Assembly: GCF_001767395.1 (NCBI RefSeq)
Contig: NZ_CP017014.1
Span: 186,001 to 250,000, forward strand
Length of the DNA: 64,000 nt
DNA from: Rhodococcus sp. WMMA185
Lineage (GTDB): Bacteria > Actinomycetota > Actinomycetes > Mycobacteriales > Mycobacteriaceae
Direction of reading: 5' to 3'
Shown one piece after another: positions 54,202 through 63,480 of the stretch (the stretch's first letter is position 1; every line of letters begins with the position of its first letter). The notes under the pieces are model-generated. The model made no database searches, had not been told where the DNA came from, and saw only the letters and a program-made list of their open reading frames with translations. Made by a program: the position numbers and the translations under genes.

Positions 54202-55350
54202 ATGCGCGAGGTGCTGGCAGATCTGATGGCGGTGTGGACCGCAGGTGGAACGGCGGGAGTCGGAACCGTGGTCCGCACGTTCCACTCGGCACCGCGACCG
54301 CCCGGGGCATCGATGGTCGTGGCACCGGATGGGAGCGTCTCCGGGTCGGTTTCGGGTGGGTGCGTCGAGGGGGCCGTCTACGACTTGGCTGCAGAGGTCA
54401 CGGCTTCGGGGGTGCCGGAGTTGCAGCGGTACGGAGTCAGCGACGAGAACGCCTTCTCTGTCGGACTGACCTGCGGCGGAACCATCGATATCTTTGTCGA
54501 ACCGGTATCGCGCGAGAGGTTCCCGGAGCTGGGCGAGGTGGCCGGCGACATCGAGAATCACCGCCCGGTAGCGGTGGCAACGGTGATTGCGCATCCGGAT
54601 TCCGCGCGGATAGGGCGTCGGTTGGTCGTGTGGCCGGAGAATCGCAGCGGGTCGTTGTGTTCGGCCCGTGCGGATTGTGCCGTCACCGATGATGCTCGGG
54701 GCCTTCTCGCAGCGGGTGTCAGCGCCGTGCTGACGTACGGTGCGGACGGGCAGCGTCGTGGTGAGGGGATGGAAGTATTCGTTGCCAGCTACGCGCCCAG
54801 GCCACGCATGCTCGTGTTCGGGGCAATCGACTTCGCTGCGGCCGTGGCCAGGCAGGGATCATTCATGGGTTATCGAGTGACGGTGTGTGACGCTCGCCCG
54901 GTATTCGCGACAACCGCGAGGTTTCCGACGGCGGACGAGGTGGTGGTGGACTGGCCGCATCGCTACCTCGCCGACCAGGCCGAGGCCGGCGCTATCGACG
55001 GTCGGACGGTGATCTGCGTGCTCACCCACGATCCGAAATTCGACGTCCCACTGCTCGAGATGGCGCTGCGGCTGCCTGATATCGCGTTCATCGGGGCGAT
55101 GGGATCGCGCCGAACCGACCTGGACAGGCGCGAGCGCCTGCGCGAGGCCGGTGTGACCGACACCGAACTTGCTCGGCTGTCCAGTCCGATTGGGCTCGAT
55201 ATCGGCGCCCGGACACCGGAGGAGACGGCGGTGTCGATCGCGGCCGAGATCATTGCCCACCGATGGGGAGGGACCGGGCGCCCGCTCGCGGAGTCGAGCG
55301 GGCGGATTCACCACGACGAGCCCGTCGACTCGCGCGTCGATCAGGTCTGA
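54202..55350 (+). CDS. XdhC/CoxI-family molybdenum cofactor maturation protein
   Basis: 382 residues. N-terminal XdhC_CoxI domain with SGGCVEG and TCGGTIDIF, and C-terminal Rossmann domain with RMLVFGAIDFAAAVA and GAMGSRRTDLDRR. These proteins bind Mo-cofactor and load or sulfurate it into xanthine-dehydrogenase-type enzymes. Located 183 bases upstream of coxM, so it should act on this CO dehydrogenase. GGAAGG 5 bases before the ATG. Confidence 0.88.
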   Translation: MREVLADLMAVWTAGGTAGVGTVVRTFHSAPRPPGASMVVAPDGSVSGSVSGGCVEGAVYDLAAEVTASGVPELQRYGVSDENAFSVGLTCGGTIDIFVEPVSRERFPELGEVAGDIENHRPVAVATVIAHPDSARIGRRLVVWPENRSGSLCSARADCAVTDDARGLLAAGVSAVLTYGADGQRRGEGMEVFVASYAPRPRMLVFGAIDFAAAVARQGSFMGYRVTVCDARPVFATTARFPTADEVVVDWPHRYLADQAEAGAIDGRTVICVLTHDPKFDVPLLEMALRLPDIAFIGAMGSRRTDLDRRERLREAGVTDTELARLSSPIGLDIGARTPEETAVSIAAEIIAHRWGGTGRPLAESSGRIHHDEPVDSRVDQV

Positions 55351-55384
55351 CTCCGAAGGACACGAGCCTTCAAGTTTCCCCATT

Positions 55385-55403
55385 TACCCTCCAAGGCAGG
55401 GTA
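55385..55403. promoter_or_regulatory. Inverted repeat TACCCT-N7-AGGGTA before coxM
   Basis: Exact 6-bp arms in the 183-base region between the XdhC gene and coxM. Either operator of the cox genes or a small terminator; no T-tract follows. Confidence 0.4.
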
Positions 55404-55533
55404 TTTCACCGAGATTGCTTGGTGCATCTGTATGCGCGATCGGCGTATCCCGTATCACGCGATTCGCCCGGGCTTGACGGGCAACAGGTTCTTGCGCAGT
55501 CTGAAAGAATCCCCCTTTGTGAGGAAGGCCACA

Positions 55534-56439
55534 ATGCAAGTTCCAGGGAATTTTGAGTACGAGCGCGCAACCCGCGTCGAGGACGCCATTAGCCTGCTCG
55601 ACCGACTGGGCGACGAAGCCAGACTCGTGGCGGGCGGGCACAGTTTACTTCCGATGATGAAGCTTCGCCTCGCCAATCCCGAGTACCTCATCGACATCAA
55701 CGACCTCGAGCGCGAACTCGGATATATCACGACGGAGCCCAAGAAAGTGCGGATCGGCGCGATGACACGGCACCGCAGGCTCCTCGAATCGGACGAACTC
55801 GCGGCGGTGTTTCCGCTGTTCCGCGACGCGGAGAAAGTGATCGCGGATCCGGTCGTACGTAATCGGGGAACCATCGGTGGTTCGCTGTGCCAAGCCGATC
55901 CCGCAGAAGATCTCACGACGGTATGCGAGGTCATTGACGCGACGTGCGTGGTGCAGGGCCCGCGCGGACGCCGCGAAATCCCGGTATCCGATTTCGAGGT
56001 CGGACCGTATGAGACGGCGCTCGAACACAACGAGATGCTCATCGAAGTCGTGATTCCAGTGCGCAGCCACAGTTCGAGCGCATACGCCAAGGTCGAACGG
56101 CGAACCGGGGATTGGGCGGTCACAGCGGCCGGATCTGCGGTGACGGTGGAGGGCGGTGAGATCGCACGCGCGGCGGTCGGCCTGACCGCGGTCGACGCGG
56201 ACCCGTCCGGACTCGCGTCGGTCGCCGACTACCTCGTCGGTCGTCCTCCGTCGGAGGAGACGTTCGAGCAGGCCGGACGCCTCGCCTCGCAGGCCTGCGC
56301 GCCGGTCGGGGACGCGCGGGGCACGGCGGACTACAAACGTCATCTCGCGTCGGAACTGACGATCCGCACGCTCCGTACCGCGGTCGATCGAGTGCTCCGC
56401 AGCGAAGTCGGGCACGAGCCGAGCCAGGAAGAGGCGTAG
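55534..56439 (+). CDS. coxM: Carbon monoxide dehydrogenase medium (FAD) subunit
   Basis: 301 residues, FAD-binding subunit of the molybdenum hydroxylase family. FAD contacts AGGHSLLPMMKLRLA (about 32-46) and RNRGTIGGSLCQADPAEDL (about 109-127) are clear. It passes electrons from the iron-sulfur subunit to quinone. GAGGAAGG precedes the ATG. First of the M-S-L order that marks form I CODH operons. Confidence 0.93.
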   Translation: MQVPGNFEYERATRVEDAISLLDRLGDEARLVAGGHSLLPMMKLRLANPEYLIDINDLERELGYITTEPKKVRIGAMTRHRRLLESDELAAVFPLFRDAEKVIADPVVRNRGTIGGSLCQADPAEDLTTVCEVIDATCVVQGPRGRREIPVSDFEVGPYETALEHNEMLIEVVIPVRSHSSSAYAKVERRTGDWAVTAAGSAVTVEGGEIARAAVGLTAVDADPSGLASVADYLVGRPPSEETFEQAGRLASQACAPVGDARGTADYKRHLASELTIRTLRTAVDRVLRSEVGHEPSQEEA

Positions 56440-56441
56440 CC

Positions 56442-56966
56442 ATGCAGGTGAATATGACCGTCAACGGCGACCCGGTGGCCGCCGAGATAGAACCGCGCAT
56501 GCTGTTGGTTCACTTCCTTCGTGACCAACTCGGTCTGACCGGGACCCACTGGGGGTGCGATACCAGCAACTGCGGAACCTGTGTGGTCACCGTAGATGGC
56601 GATCCGGTGAAGTCGTGCACAATGCTCGCGGCGATGGCCGGCGGACACGACGTCCGCACGGTCGAGGGTCTCGAGCAAGACGGCGAACTCGATCCGGTCC
56701 AGCAGGGTTTCATGCAGTGCCACGGATTGCAGTGCGGGTTCTGCACCCCCGGAATGATGATGACGGCCCGGGCTTTGCTCGATCGGGAGGAAAGCCCGGA
56801 CGAGGCCACCATCCGGGAAGCGATTTCCGGGCAGATCTGCCGCTGCACCGGGTACACCACGATCGTCCGCTCGATTCAATGGGCCGCCGAGCACCGCGAC
56901 GGTGAGTCCGCCGGCAGTGAGAGTGCCCCCCAGACGGCGGACGAACATGCAGGAAGTGCGTCATGA
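56442..56966 (+). CDS. coxS: Carbon monoxide dehydrogenase small (2Fe-2S) subunit
   Basis: 174 residues. Ferredoxin-like cluster ligands C39, C44, C47, C59 and the helical-domain cluster C98, C101, C133, C135 are all present. Its C-terminal tail is longer than usual, rich in Glu/Ser/Ala. Starts 2 bases after coxM and overlaps coxL by 4 (ATGA). Confidence 0.95.
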   Translation: MQVNMTVNGDPVAAEIEPRMLLVHFLRDQLGLTGTHWGCDTSNCGTCVVTVDGDPVKSCTMLAAMAGGHDVRTVEGLEQDGELDPVQQGFMQCHGLQCGFCTPGMMMTARALLDREESPDEATIREAISGQICRCTGYTTIVRSIQWAAEHRDGESAGSESAPQTADEHAGSAS

Positions 56967-59380
56967 CCACCACCGAATCACGTCCGGCGTCCGGCGGCGT
57001 CGAACTGGAAGACGCCCAGCTGGAAGACAACGACAAGAAGCCTTGCGGCCACGGCCGCATGCTCCGCAAGGAGGATCCGCGGTTCATTCGAGGGGCAGGC
57101 AACTACCTCGACGACATCACCCTTCCGGGGATGCTGCATCTGGCGATTCTGCGCTCGCCCGTCGCGCACGCACGAATCGTGAGTATCGATACCTCTGCGG
57201 CGCAAGAGCTTCCGAAGGTGAAGGCGGTGGTGACCGGCGCGGACCTCGCGGAGAAGAACCTGGCATGGATGCCGACGTTGTCCAATGACGTGCAGGCCGT
57301 GCTCGCCACCGACAAGGTGCGTTTCCAGGGTCAAGAGGTAGCGTTCGTCATCGCAGAGGATCGATACTCCGCGCGCGATGCGCTGGAGTTGATCGACGTC
57401 GAGTACGACATGCTCGATCCCGTCGTCGACGTTCGCACGGCTCTGTCTCCGGACGCTCCCGTCATCCGCACCGACCTCGACGGCAAGAAAGACAATCACT
57501 GTTTCGACTGGGAGACAGGAGATGCCGAGGCTACCGAGGCCGTGTTCGCGAAGGCGGACGTAGTGACGAAGCAGGAGATCGTCTACCCCCGAGTGCATCC
57601 GGCGCCGATGGAGACGTGCGGAGCGGTCGCGGACGTCGACCGGGTCTCGGGCAAGCTGACCTTGTACTCCACCTCGCAGGCCCCGCACGCACACCGGACG
57701 CTCTATGCCCTCGTCGCGGGAATCCCCGAGCACAAGATCCGGGTGGTCTCTCCCGATATCGGTGGAGGATTCGGTAACAAGGTCCCGATCTACCCCGGGT
57801 ACGTGTGCGCGATCGTGGCATCACTGGTGACGGGCAAGCCGGTGAAGTGGATGGAGGATCGCAGCGAGAATCTCATGAGCACCGGATTCGCCCGCGACTA
57901 CATCATGGTCGGTGAGATCGCGGCGACCTCCGAGGGGAAGATGCTCGCGATCCGCACGAAGGTGCTCGCCGACCACGGGGCGTTCAACGGAACGGCGGCG
58001 CCCTTGAAGTATCCGGCAGGATTCTTCGGCGTCTTCACCGGCAGCTACGACATCGAGGCCGCGCACTGTGCGATGACGGCGGTCTACACGAACAAGGCAC
58101 CCGGCGGCGTGGCGTACGCCTGCTCGTTCCGTATCACCGAGGCGGTCTATCTGGTCGAGCGGCTCGTCGACTGTCTCGCGTTCGATCTGAAAATGGATCC
58201 GGCGGAACTCCGGCTGAAGAACTTGCTGAAGCCGGACCAGTTCCCTTACACCAGCAAGACGGGGTGGGTGTACGACTCGGGCGACTACGAGACCACCATG
58301 CGCAAGGCCATGGACCTGGTCGGGTACGAACAGCTGCGCCGGGAACAGGCTGAGCGCCGCGAACGCGGTGAACTGATGGGGATCGGGATGTCGTTCTTCA
58401 CAGAAGCGGTCGGTGCCGGGCCTCGGAAAGACATGGACATTCTCGGACTGGGCATGGCGGATGGGTGCGAGCTGCGTGTGCACCCGACGGGCAAGGCCGT
58501 GGTGCGGTTGTCGGTGCAGACGCAGGGGCAGGGGCACGAGACGACGTTCGCGCAGATCGTGGCGGAGGAGTTGGGGATTCCGCCCGACGACATCGATGTC
58601 GTGCACGGCGATACGGACAACACGCCGTTCGGGCTCGGCACGTACGGCAGTAGGTCGACGCCGGTGTCGGGGGCGGCGGCGGCACTGGTGTCACGCAAGG
58701 TGCGGGACAAGGCGAAGATCATCGCGTCGGGAATGCTCGAGGTCTCGGTTGCGGATCTGGAATGGGAGAAGGGCGAATTCCACGTCAAGGGCGACCCGTC
58801 CGCTAAGGTGACGATCCAGGACATCGCAATGCGGGCGCACGGCGCGGGCGATCTGCCGGAGGGCATCGAGGGTGGGCTAGAGGCGCAGATCTGCTACAAC
58901 CCCGAGAATCTGACCTACCCCTACGGCGCCTACTTCTGCGTCGTCGACGTCGATCCCGGCACCGCGGAGGTGAAGGTGCGGCGGTTCCTCGCCGTCGACG
59001 ACTGCGGCACTCGCATCAACCCGATGATCATCGAGGGCCAGGTGCACGGCGGAATCGTCGACGGCATCGGTATGGCGTTGATGGAGATCATCGAGTTCGA
59101 CGAGGACGGCAACTGTCTCTCCGGATCGCTCATGGACTATCTGATCCCCACGTCCCTCGAGATCCCGCCGCTCGAGACGGGCTTCACCGTCACGCCGTCG
59201 CCCCACCACCCGATCGGCGCGAAGGGCGTCGGTGAGTCCGCGACCGTCGGATCACCGGCGGCCGTGGTGAATGCCGTCGTGGACGCGCTCGCCCCGTTCA
59301 GTGTTCGGCACGCCGACATGCCGCTCACGCCGTCGCGGGTGTGGGAAGCAATGCAGGGCCGTGCGACTCCACCGATCTGA
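56963..59380 (+). CDS. coxL: Form I carbon monoxide dehydrogenase large (Mo-Cu) subunit
   Basis: 805 residues, catalytic subunit that oxidises CO to CO2. The form I signature AYxCSFR is present as VAYACSFR with C387, the residue that holds copper in the Mo-S-Cu centre. Active-site E758 lies in GAKGVGESATVGSP. Other Mo-pterin contacts (GGGFGNK) are visible. The signature separates it from form II homologs, where AYRGAGR is usual. Aerobic CO use, including scavenging of trace CO, is expected. Confidence 0.95.
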   Translation: MTTTESRPASGGVELEDAQLEDNDKKPCGHGRMLRKEDPRFIRGAGNYLDDITLPGMLHLAILRSPVAHARIVSIDTSAAQELPKVKAVVTGADLAEKNLAWMPTLSNDVQAVLATDKVRFQGQEVAFVIAEDRYSARDALELIDVEYDMLDPVVDVRTALSPDAPVIRTDLDGKKDNHCFDWETGDAEATEAVFAKADVVTKQEIVYPRVHPAPMETCGAVADVDRVSGKLTLYSTSQAPHAHRTLYALVAGIPEHKIRVVSPDIGGGFGNKVPIYPGYVCAIVASLVTGKPVKWMEDRSENLMSTGFARDYIMVGEIAATSEGKMLAIRTKVLADHGAFNGTAAPLKYPAGFFGVFTGSYDIEAAHCAMTAVYTNKAPGGVAYACSFRITEAVYLVERLVDCLAFDLKMDPAELRLKNLLKPDQFPYTSKTGWVYDSGDYETTMRKAMDLVGYEQLRREQAERRERGELMGIGMSFFTEAVGAGPRKDMDILGLGMADGCELRVHPTGKAVVRLSVQTQGQGHETTFAQIVAEELGIPPDDIDVVHGDTDNTPFGLGTYGSRSTPVSGAAAALVSRKVRDKAKIIASGMLEVSVADLEWEKGEFHVKGDPSAKVTIQDIAMRAHGAGDLPEGIEGGLEAQICYNPENLTYPYGAYFCVVDVDPGTAEVKVRRFLAVDDCGTRINPMIIEGQVHGGIVDGIGMALMEIIEFDEDGNCLSGSLMDYLIPTSLEIPPLETGFTVTPSPHHPIGAKGVGESATVGSPAAVVNAVVDALAPFSVRHADMPLTPSRVWEAMQGRATPPI

Positions 59381-59412
59381 CCAGGGCACAACTTCACTCG
59401 GCAGGAGGTCCG

Positions 59413-60318
59413 ATGGAAACAGGTCCGATGGATCTGAAGGAGCGTGCGGCGCAGCTGACGCGTGACCGCAGGCCGTTCGTGCGTGCCACAGTGGTGCGGG
59501 CGCAACAGCCGACGTCGAGTCACTCCGGAGACGAGGCGATCCTCCTGCAGGATGGGTCGATCGAGGGTTTCGTCGGTGGTCAGTGCGCGCAGAACTCGGT
59601 TCGGCAGGCGGCCCTGGCCGCGCTCGAGACCAACGAGAGCGTCCTGCTGCGCGTCCTTCCGGACGGTGCCGTGCAATTCCCCGAAGCTCCGGGTGCGTCC
59701 GTCGTGGTGAATCCGTGCCTGTCGGGCGGCGCCATGGAGATATTCCTCGAGCCACAGTTGCCGGCGCCGCTGGTGCGGATCTACGGGACCACACCGATCG
59801 CGAACCATCTGACGAATATGGCTGAGATGTTGGGTTTCGCCGTCGAGGGAGACGACGCGGACATCGAGAAACTCTCCGGGGCCACCGCCGTGGTTCTCGC
59901 TGGTCACGGTGGACCCGAAGCCGAGGTGATTCGGGCTGCTCTCGATGCCGGTGTCGGCTATGTCGGCCTCGTCGCCAGTCGAACCCGAGGTGGGGCAATT
60001 CTCGACACCCTGGATCTGACGGGGGCCGAGCGGGCCCGGGTGCACACTCCGGTCGGCTTGGACATCGGCGCAAAGACAGCGGCCGAGATCGCAGTGTCGA
60101 TCGCAGCGGAGTTGGTCAGGGAATTGCGGATCGGCGGGCTTGTCGCTCCGGCAACCGAATCGTCCGAACCGGCGGCGACCGAGGCGATCGATCCGGTGTG
60201 CGGGATGAGTGTGGTTGTTGGTCCGGACACCCTGCACCTGAGTCGAGGCGGCGAGGATTTCTGGTTCTGCGGACCGGGTTGTCGAGCGTCCTTTTCGCAG
60301 GCGGGGGGAGCGGCATGA
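59413..60318 (+). CDS. XdhC-family maturation protein fused to a YHS metal-binding domain (CoxF-like)
   Basis: 301 residues. The first ~250 are XdhC-like: VGGQCAQNSVRQA, LSGGAMEIFLEP, a Rossmann half, then GLDIGAKTAAEIAVSIAAEL. The last ~45 are a YHS domain: AIDPVCGMSV, then WFCGPGCRASFSQ, with Cys in both halves as in copper-binding YHS/TRASH domains. Its place right after coxL suggests that it delivers Mo-cofactor and perhaps copper to the active site. AGGAGG 5 bases before ATG. The second XdhC protein of this locus. Confidence 0.88.
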   Translation: METGPMDLKERAAQLTRDRRPFVRATVVRAQQPTSSHSGDEAILLQDGSIEGFVGGQCAQNSVRQAALAALETNESVLLRVLPDGAVQFPEAPGASVVVNPCLSGGAMEIFLEPQLPAPLVRIYGTTPIANHLTNMAEMLGFAVEGDDADIEKLSGATAVVLAGHGGPEAEVIRAALDAGVGYVGLVASRTRGGAILDTLDLTGAERARVHTPVGLDIGAKTAAEIAVSIAAELVRELRIGGLVAPATESSEPAATEAIDPVCGMSVVVGPDTLHLSRGGEDFWFCGPGCRASFSQAGGAA

Positions 60319-61202
60319 CGCAGGTATTCGAGGATGTGGCGGATGTTGTGCGCCGCTTCGATCACGAGGACTATCTTCTCGACCTCGGTACCGCGTCGGC
60401 GCTGTATCTCGCAACCGTGCTGCGACGTCCGCTCCTGCTCGAAGGCGAACCCGGCGTCGGTAAGACGACCGCAGCCAAGACTCTCGCCAACGTGCTCGAC
60501 GCGCCGCTGATCCGATTGCAGTGCTACGAGGGCCTCACCGCCAACGAGGCGCTCTATGACTGGAACTATCAGCGGCAACTGCTCACCATCCGGCTGGCCG
60601 AATCTCGAGGCGACGGGCTCGAGGAGGATGACCTCTTCACCGAGGAGTTCTTGCTGCAACGCGCGATCCTCCAGTGCGTGAGGTATCGGGGCCCTACCCC
60701 GCCGGTGCTACTGATCGACGAAATTGACCGAGCCGATGACGAATTCGAGGCACTTCTCCTAGAGTTCCTGGGCGAGGGATCGGTGACGGTTCCCGAGCTC
60801 GGAACCTTCACGGCCGAACATCACCCCGTCGTTGTGTTGACATCCAACCGGAGTCGGGATCTACATGACGCTCTCCGGAGGCGCTGCCTGTACCACTGGA
60901 TCGACTATCCCGAACCCGCCCGGGCCGCCGCCATCGTGCGGCGTACCGTCCCGGCGGCCGAGGCGCTTCTCATCGACCACGCCACACGATTCGTGGGCCA
61001 GGCACGCGAACTCGATCTCGACAAGCCGCCCGGGATCGCGGAAACGATCGACTGGGTTTCGGCACTAGCCGCGCTCGGTGTCGCCGATCTCGTTCGAGAC
61101 GACGCGTTCCGGAGCCTGAGTGCGCTTGCCAAGACTCCGGACGACCGCACGACAATCCAGGACGCTTTCGCCGATTACGCACACGACCTGGCCACACGAT
61201 GA
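60315..61202 (+). CDS. coxD: MoxR-type AAA+ ATPase, CoxD-like
   Basis: 295 residues. Walker A GEPGVGKTT (about 44-52), Walker B VLLIDEID, sensor 1 VLTSNRSRDL and an arginine-finger region ALRRRC. In Oligotropha CoxD helps assemble the Mo-S-Cu cluster. ATG overlaps the upstream stop (ATGA). Works with the VWA protein CoxE, as MoxR ATPases do. Confidence 0.92.
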   Translation: MTQVFEDVADVVRRFDHEDYLLDLGTASALYLATVLRRPLLLEGEPGVGKTTAAKTLANVLDAPLIRLQCYEGLTANEALYDWNYQRQLLTIRLAESRGDGLEEDDLFTEEFLLQRAILQCVRYRGPTPPVLLIDEIDRADDEFEALLLEFLGEGSVTVPELGTFTAEHHPVVVLTSNRSRDLHDALRRRCLYHWIDYPEPARAAAIVRRTVPAAEALLIDHATRFVGQARELDLDKPPGIAETIDWVSALAALGVADLVRDDAFRSLSALAKTPDDRTTIQDAFADYAHDLATR

Positions 61203-61215
61203 GAGGGCAAGTGTC

Positions 61216-61860
61216 ATGAAGATTGCCAATGAGTTCACCGTCAGTGCACCGATCGACAAGGCATGGGAGGTGCTGAGCGATCTCGACGAAGTGGCCCCGC
61301 TGCTGCCGGGCGCGCAGATGATCGGACGGGAGGGGGACGACTACCTGGGCAAGGTCAAAGTGAAGGTCGGTCCGGTGACGAGTGAGTTCAAAGGCAAGGC
61401 CACCTTCGTCGTCCTTGACGAGAAGACGTACCGAGCGGTGATCGACGCCAGTGGCCGGGAATCACGGGGGTCGGGCAATGCGTCAGCGACGATCACCGCG
61501 CAGTTGTACGAGGTGGACAACGGCACTCGCGTCACCGTCGACACCGACATGAAGATCGTCGGCAAACTCGCGCAATTCGGTAGCGGCATGCTGACGCAGG
61601 TGTCGGAGAAACTCCTCGGACAGTTCGCGGAGTCGTTGGAATCACGGCTGACCGAGGGGCCCGTCGATCAGGGGCAGTCTGCAGCCGAGGTCGCGGAAGG
61701 TACCTCCACGCTCACGGCTGTCCGGCCCGTATCCGAGTCCGAGCCACTGGATCTGCTCGAGCTTTCGGGTGCCGGGAAATGGAAGCGCTACGCTCCTGTT
61801 GTGGTCGCCGTCCTGGCGGGAGTTGTGGTCGCGGTCCTGGTCGGTCGCCGAGGACGATGA
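61216..61860 (+). CDS. coxG: CoxG-like SRPBCC protein with C-terminal membrane anchor
   Basis: 214 residues. A START/SRPBCC domain covers 1-150 (FTVSAPIDKAWEVLSDLDEVAPLLPGA... type motif), followed by a linker and a C-terminal helix, YAPVVVAVLAGVVVAVLVG, ending in RRGR. CoxG proteins anchor CODH at the membrane and carry quinone for electron transfer in the mycobacterial Cox system. GAGAGGG before ATG; the stop overlaps coxE (ATGA). Confidence 0.9.
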   Translation: MKIANEFTVSAPIDKAWEVLSDLDEVAPLLPGAQMIGREGDDYLGKVKVKVGPVTSEFKGKATFVVLDEKTYRAVIDASGRESRGSGNASATITAQLYEVDNGTRVTVDTDMKIVGKLAQFGSGMLTQVSEKLLGQFAESLESRLTEGPVDQGQSAAEVAEGTSTLTAVRPVSESEPLDLLELSGAGKWKRYAPVVVAVLAGVVVAVLVGRRGR

Positions 61861-63098
61861 CGTCCTCTGGAATTCTGCGAGGGGTCGATCTGGCGGCCTT
61901 CGCCGTGGCGTTGGTGGCCAAACTCAGATCCAGCGGTGTCATTGTTTCTGCCAGCGGCCCAGCAGTTTTCGTGGAGTCCCTACACCTGTCACCTCCGACC
62001 TCGCGAGCGCCGCTCTACTGGTCGGCACGTCTGACTCTCGTCAACCGCGTGGAAGACCTCGCCGCCTTCGATGCGGTGTTTTCTGCGGTGTTCGACGACG
62101 CGCTCGTATCCCTGGATCCGGTCGCACGCCGCGTGGCGCCGGGGCGGGAGACCTCGCTGGCCGGTATCCATGGCGGACGCGATCGTGGCGACGAGGAGGT
62201 CGAGGACGTCGAGGGCGTGCCGTGGGTGACCCGACCGACGGTGACCGGCGGCGGGTCCGTCGAGGAACTCGACGATGTGCTCACCGCTGTGCCGGACACC
62301 CTACCCAGCCGTCTCGCCGCAATGGCGGACGAACCCTTCGCGCGGTTCGATGCCGACGATCTCAGGCTCCTTGGATCATGGCTCGAGCAGGCCACCGCCC
62401 GATGGCCGCGCCGCCGTGCCCGCCGCCGCGAAGTGCACCGCCGTGGTCGGCGTATCGACTTGCGCGCCACCATGAATCGGTCGAGGGCCACGGGTTGGGA
62501 ACCGGTGGTCCTTGCGAGATCGCGCACCCGGACCCGCCCGCGTCGCATCGTGATGCTCTGTGACGTGAGCCGATCGATGCAGCCATACGCGGCAATCTAT
62601 CTGCACCTCATGCGGGCAGCCGTGCAGCGGCCGAGCGCGGGTCGACCGGAGGTGTTCGCCTTTTCCACTTCCCTGACGCGCCTGACGCCGGTGCTGTCGC
62701 ATCGCAGCGCCGAGACCGCGGTCGAGAGGGCGAACGAGAAGGTGGCCGACCGGTTCGGCGGCACCCATATCGCCGGCAGCCTGGGTGAGCTGCTGGCATC
62801 GCCGCACGGCAACGCGTTGCGGGGCGCGCTGGTCGTCATCGCCTCCGACGGATGGGACAGCGACGACCCGGACACTCTCGCACACATGCTGGTACGCATC
62901 CGACGGCGTGCGCACAGCGTGGTGTGGCTCAACCCTCGCGCCGGCGACCCCGGCTTCGAGCCGCTCGCCGGATCCATGGCGGCTGCGCTGCCACTCTGCG
63001 ATGCCTTCCTCCCGGCACACTCGCTGTCCGCGCTCCGCGATGCCTTGGACGTGATCGGCCGGGTGGGATCGCAGGGTGTGAGAGTTCCAGGTCGGTAG
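61857..63098 (+). CDS. coxE: VWA-domain protein, CoxE-like
   Basis: 413 residues. A C-terminal von Willebrand A domain carries the MIDAS motif DVSRSM (DxSxS) after a strongly basic stretch (WPRRRARRREVHRRG). Partners the AAA+ ATPase CoxD in copper and sulfur insertion. Last gene of the operon; translation is coupled to coxG by ATGA. Its final codons, GGTCGGTAG, merge into the 25-bp repeat array that follows. Confidence 0.9.
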   Translation: MTSSGILRGVDLAAFAVALVAKLRSSGVIVSASGPAVFVESLHLSPPTSRAPLYWSARLTLVNRVEDLAAFDAVFSAVFDDALVSLDPVARRVAPGRETSLAGIHGGRDRGDEEVEDVEGVPWVTRPTVTGGGSVEELDDVLTAVPDTLPSRLAAMADEPFARFDADDLRLLGSWLEQATARWPRRRARRREVHRRGRRIDLRATMNRSRATGWEPVVLARSRTRTRPRRIVMLCDVSRSMQPYAAIYLHLMRAAVQRPSAGRPEVFAFSTSLTRLTPVLSHRSAETAVERANEKVADRFGGTHIAGSLGELLASPHGNALRGALVVIASDGWDSDDPDTLAHMLVRIRRRAHSVVWLNPRAGDPGFEPLAGSMAAALPLCDAFLPAHSLSALRDALDVIGRVGSQGVRVPGR

Positions 63099-63480
63099 GC
63101 TGTGGCGTTTCCACGTCGGTAAGGGTGTGGCGTTTCCACGTCGGTAAAGGTGTGGCGTTTCCACGTCGGTAAAGGTGTGGCGTTTCCACGTCGGTAAAGG
63201 TGTGGCGTTTCCACGCCTAGGGTCCCTGGCCGCGATGGCGCCAATCCCTGAAGCTTGAAGTACATCGCACACGGACCCGCGATTCTCACAAGGAATTCGC
63301 AAGTCGGGCAAGGGAACACCCCATCCCCATCACCGAAACGGTCTCAACGGTGCGGTGGGGTAGCCACTGGATGCGAGACGCAGGCCTCGGCCGTACGGTC
63401 GGGGCTTGGGTCGTGTCTGCAGGCGTCCTTCGGCGACTTCGGTGCTTGGTTGCTAGTCCTCTGTTGCTAGTCCTCCGTTG
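63099..63480. other. 382-base gap after coxE
   Basis: Holds the 25-bp tandem array (63101-63219) and the three 14-bp repeats at its right end. The 230 bases between contain no convincing ORF or hairpin. It separates convergent coxE and the LigD gene. Confidence 0.5.
63101..63219. repeat. 25-bp tandem repeat, five units
   Basis: Units start at 63101, 63126, 63151, 63176 and 63201, at exact 25-bp period: TGTGGCGTTTCCACG then TCGGTAAAGG. Each has a small dyad GTGG-N5-CCAC. Copies differ by one base at most; the last is cut after CCACG. No spacers, so it is not a CRISPR array. Confidence 0.92.

Noticed and set aside
63101-63219. Possible CRISPR array
   Set aside because: Repeats are contiguous at 25 bp with no spacers and no cas genes nearby.
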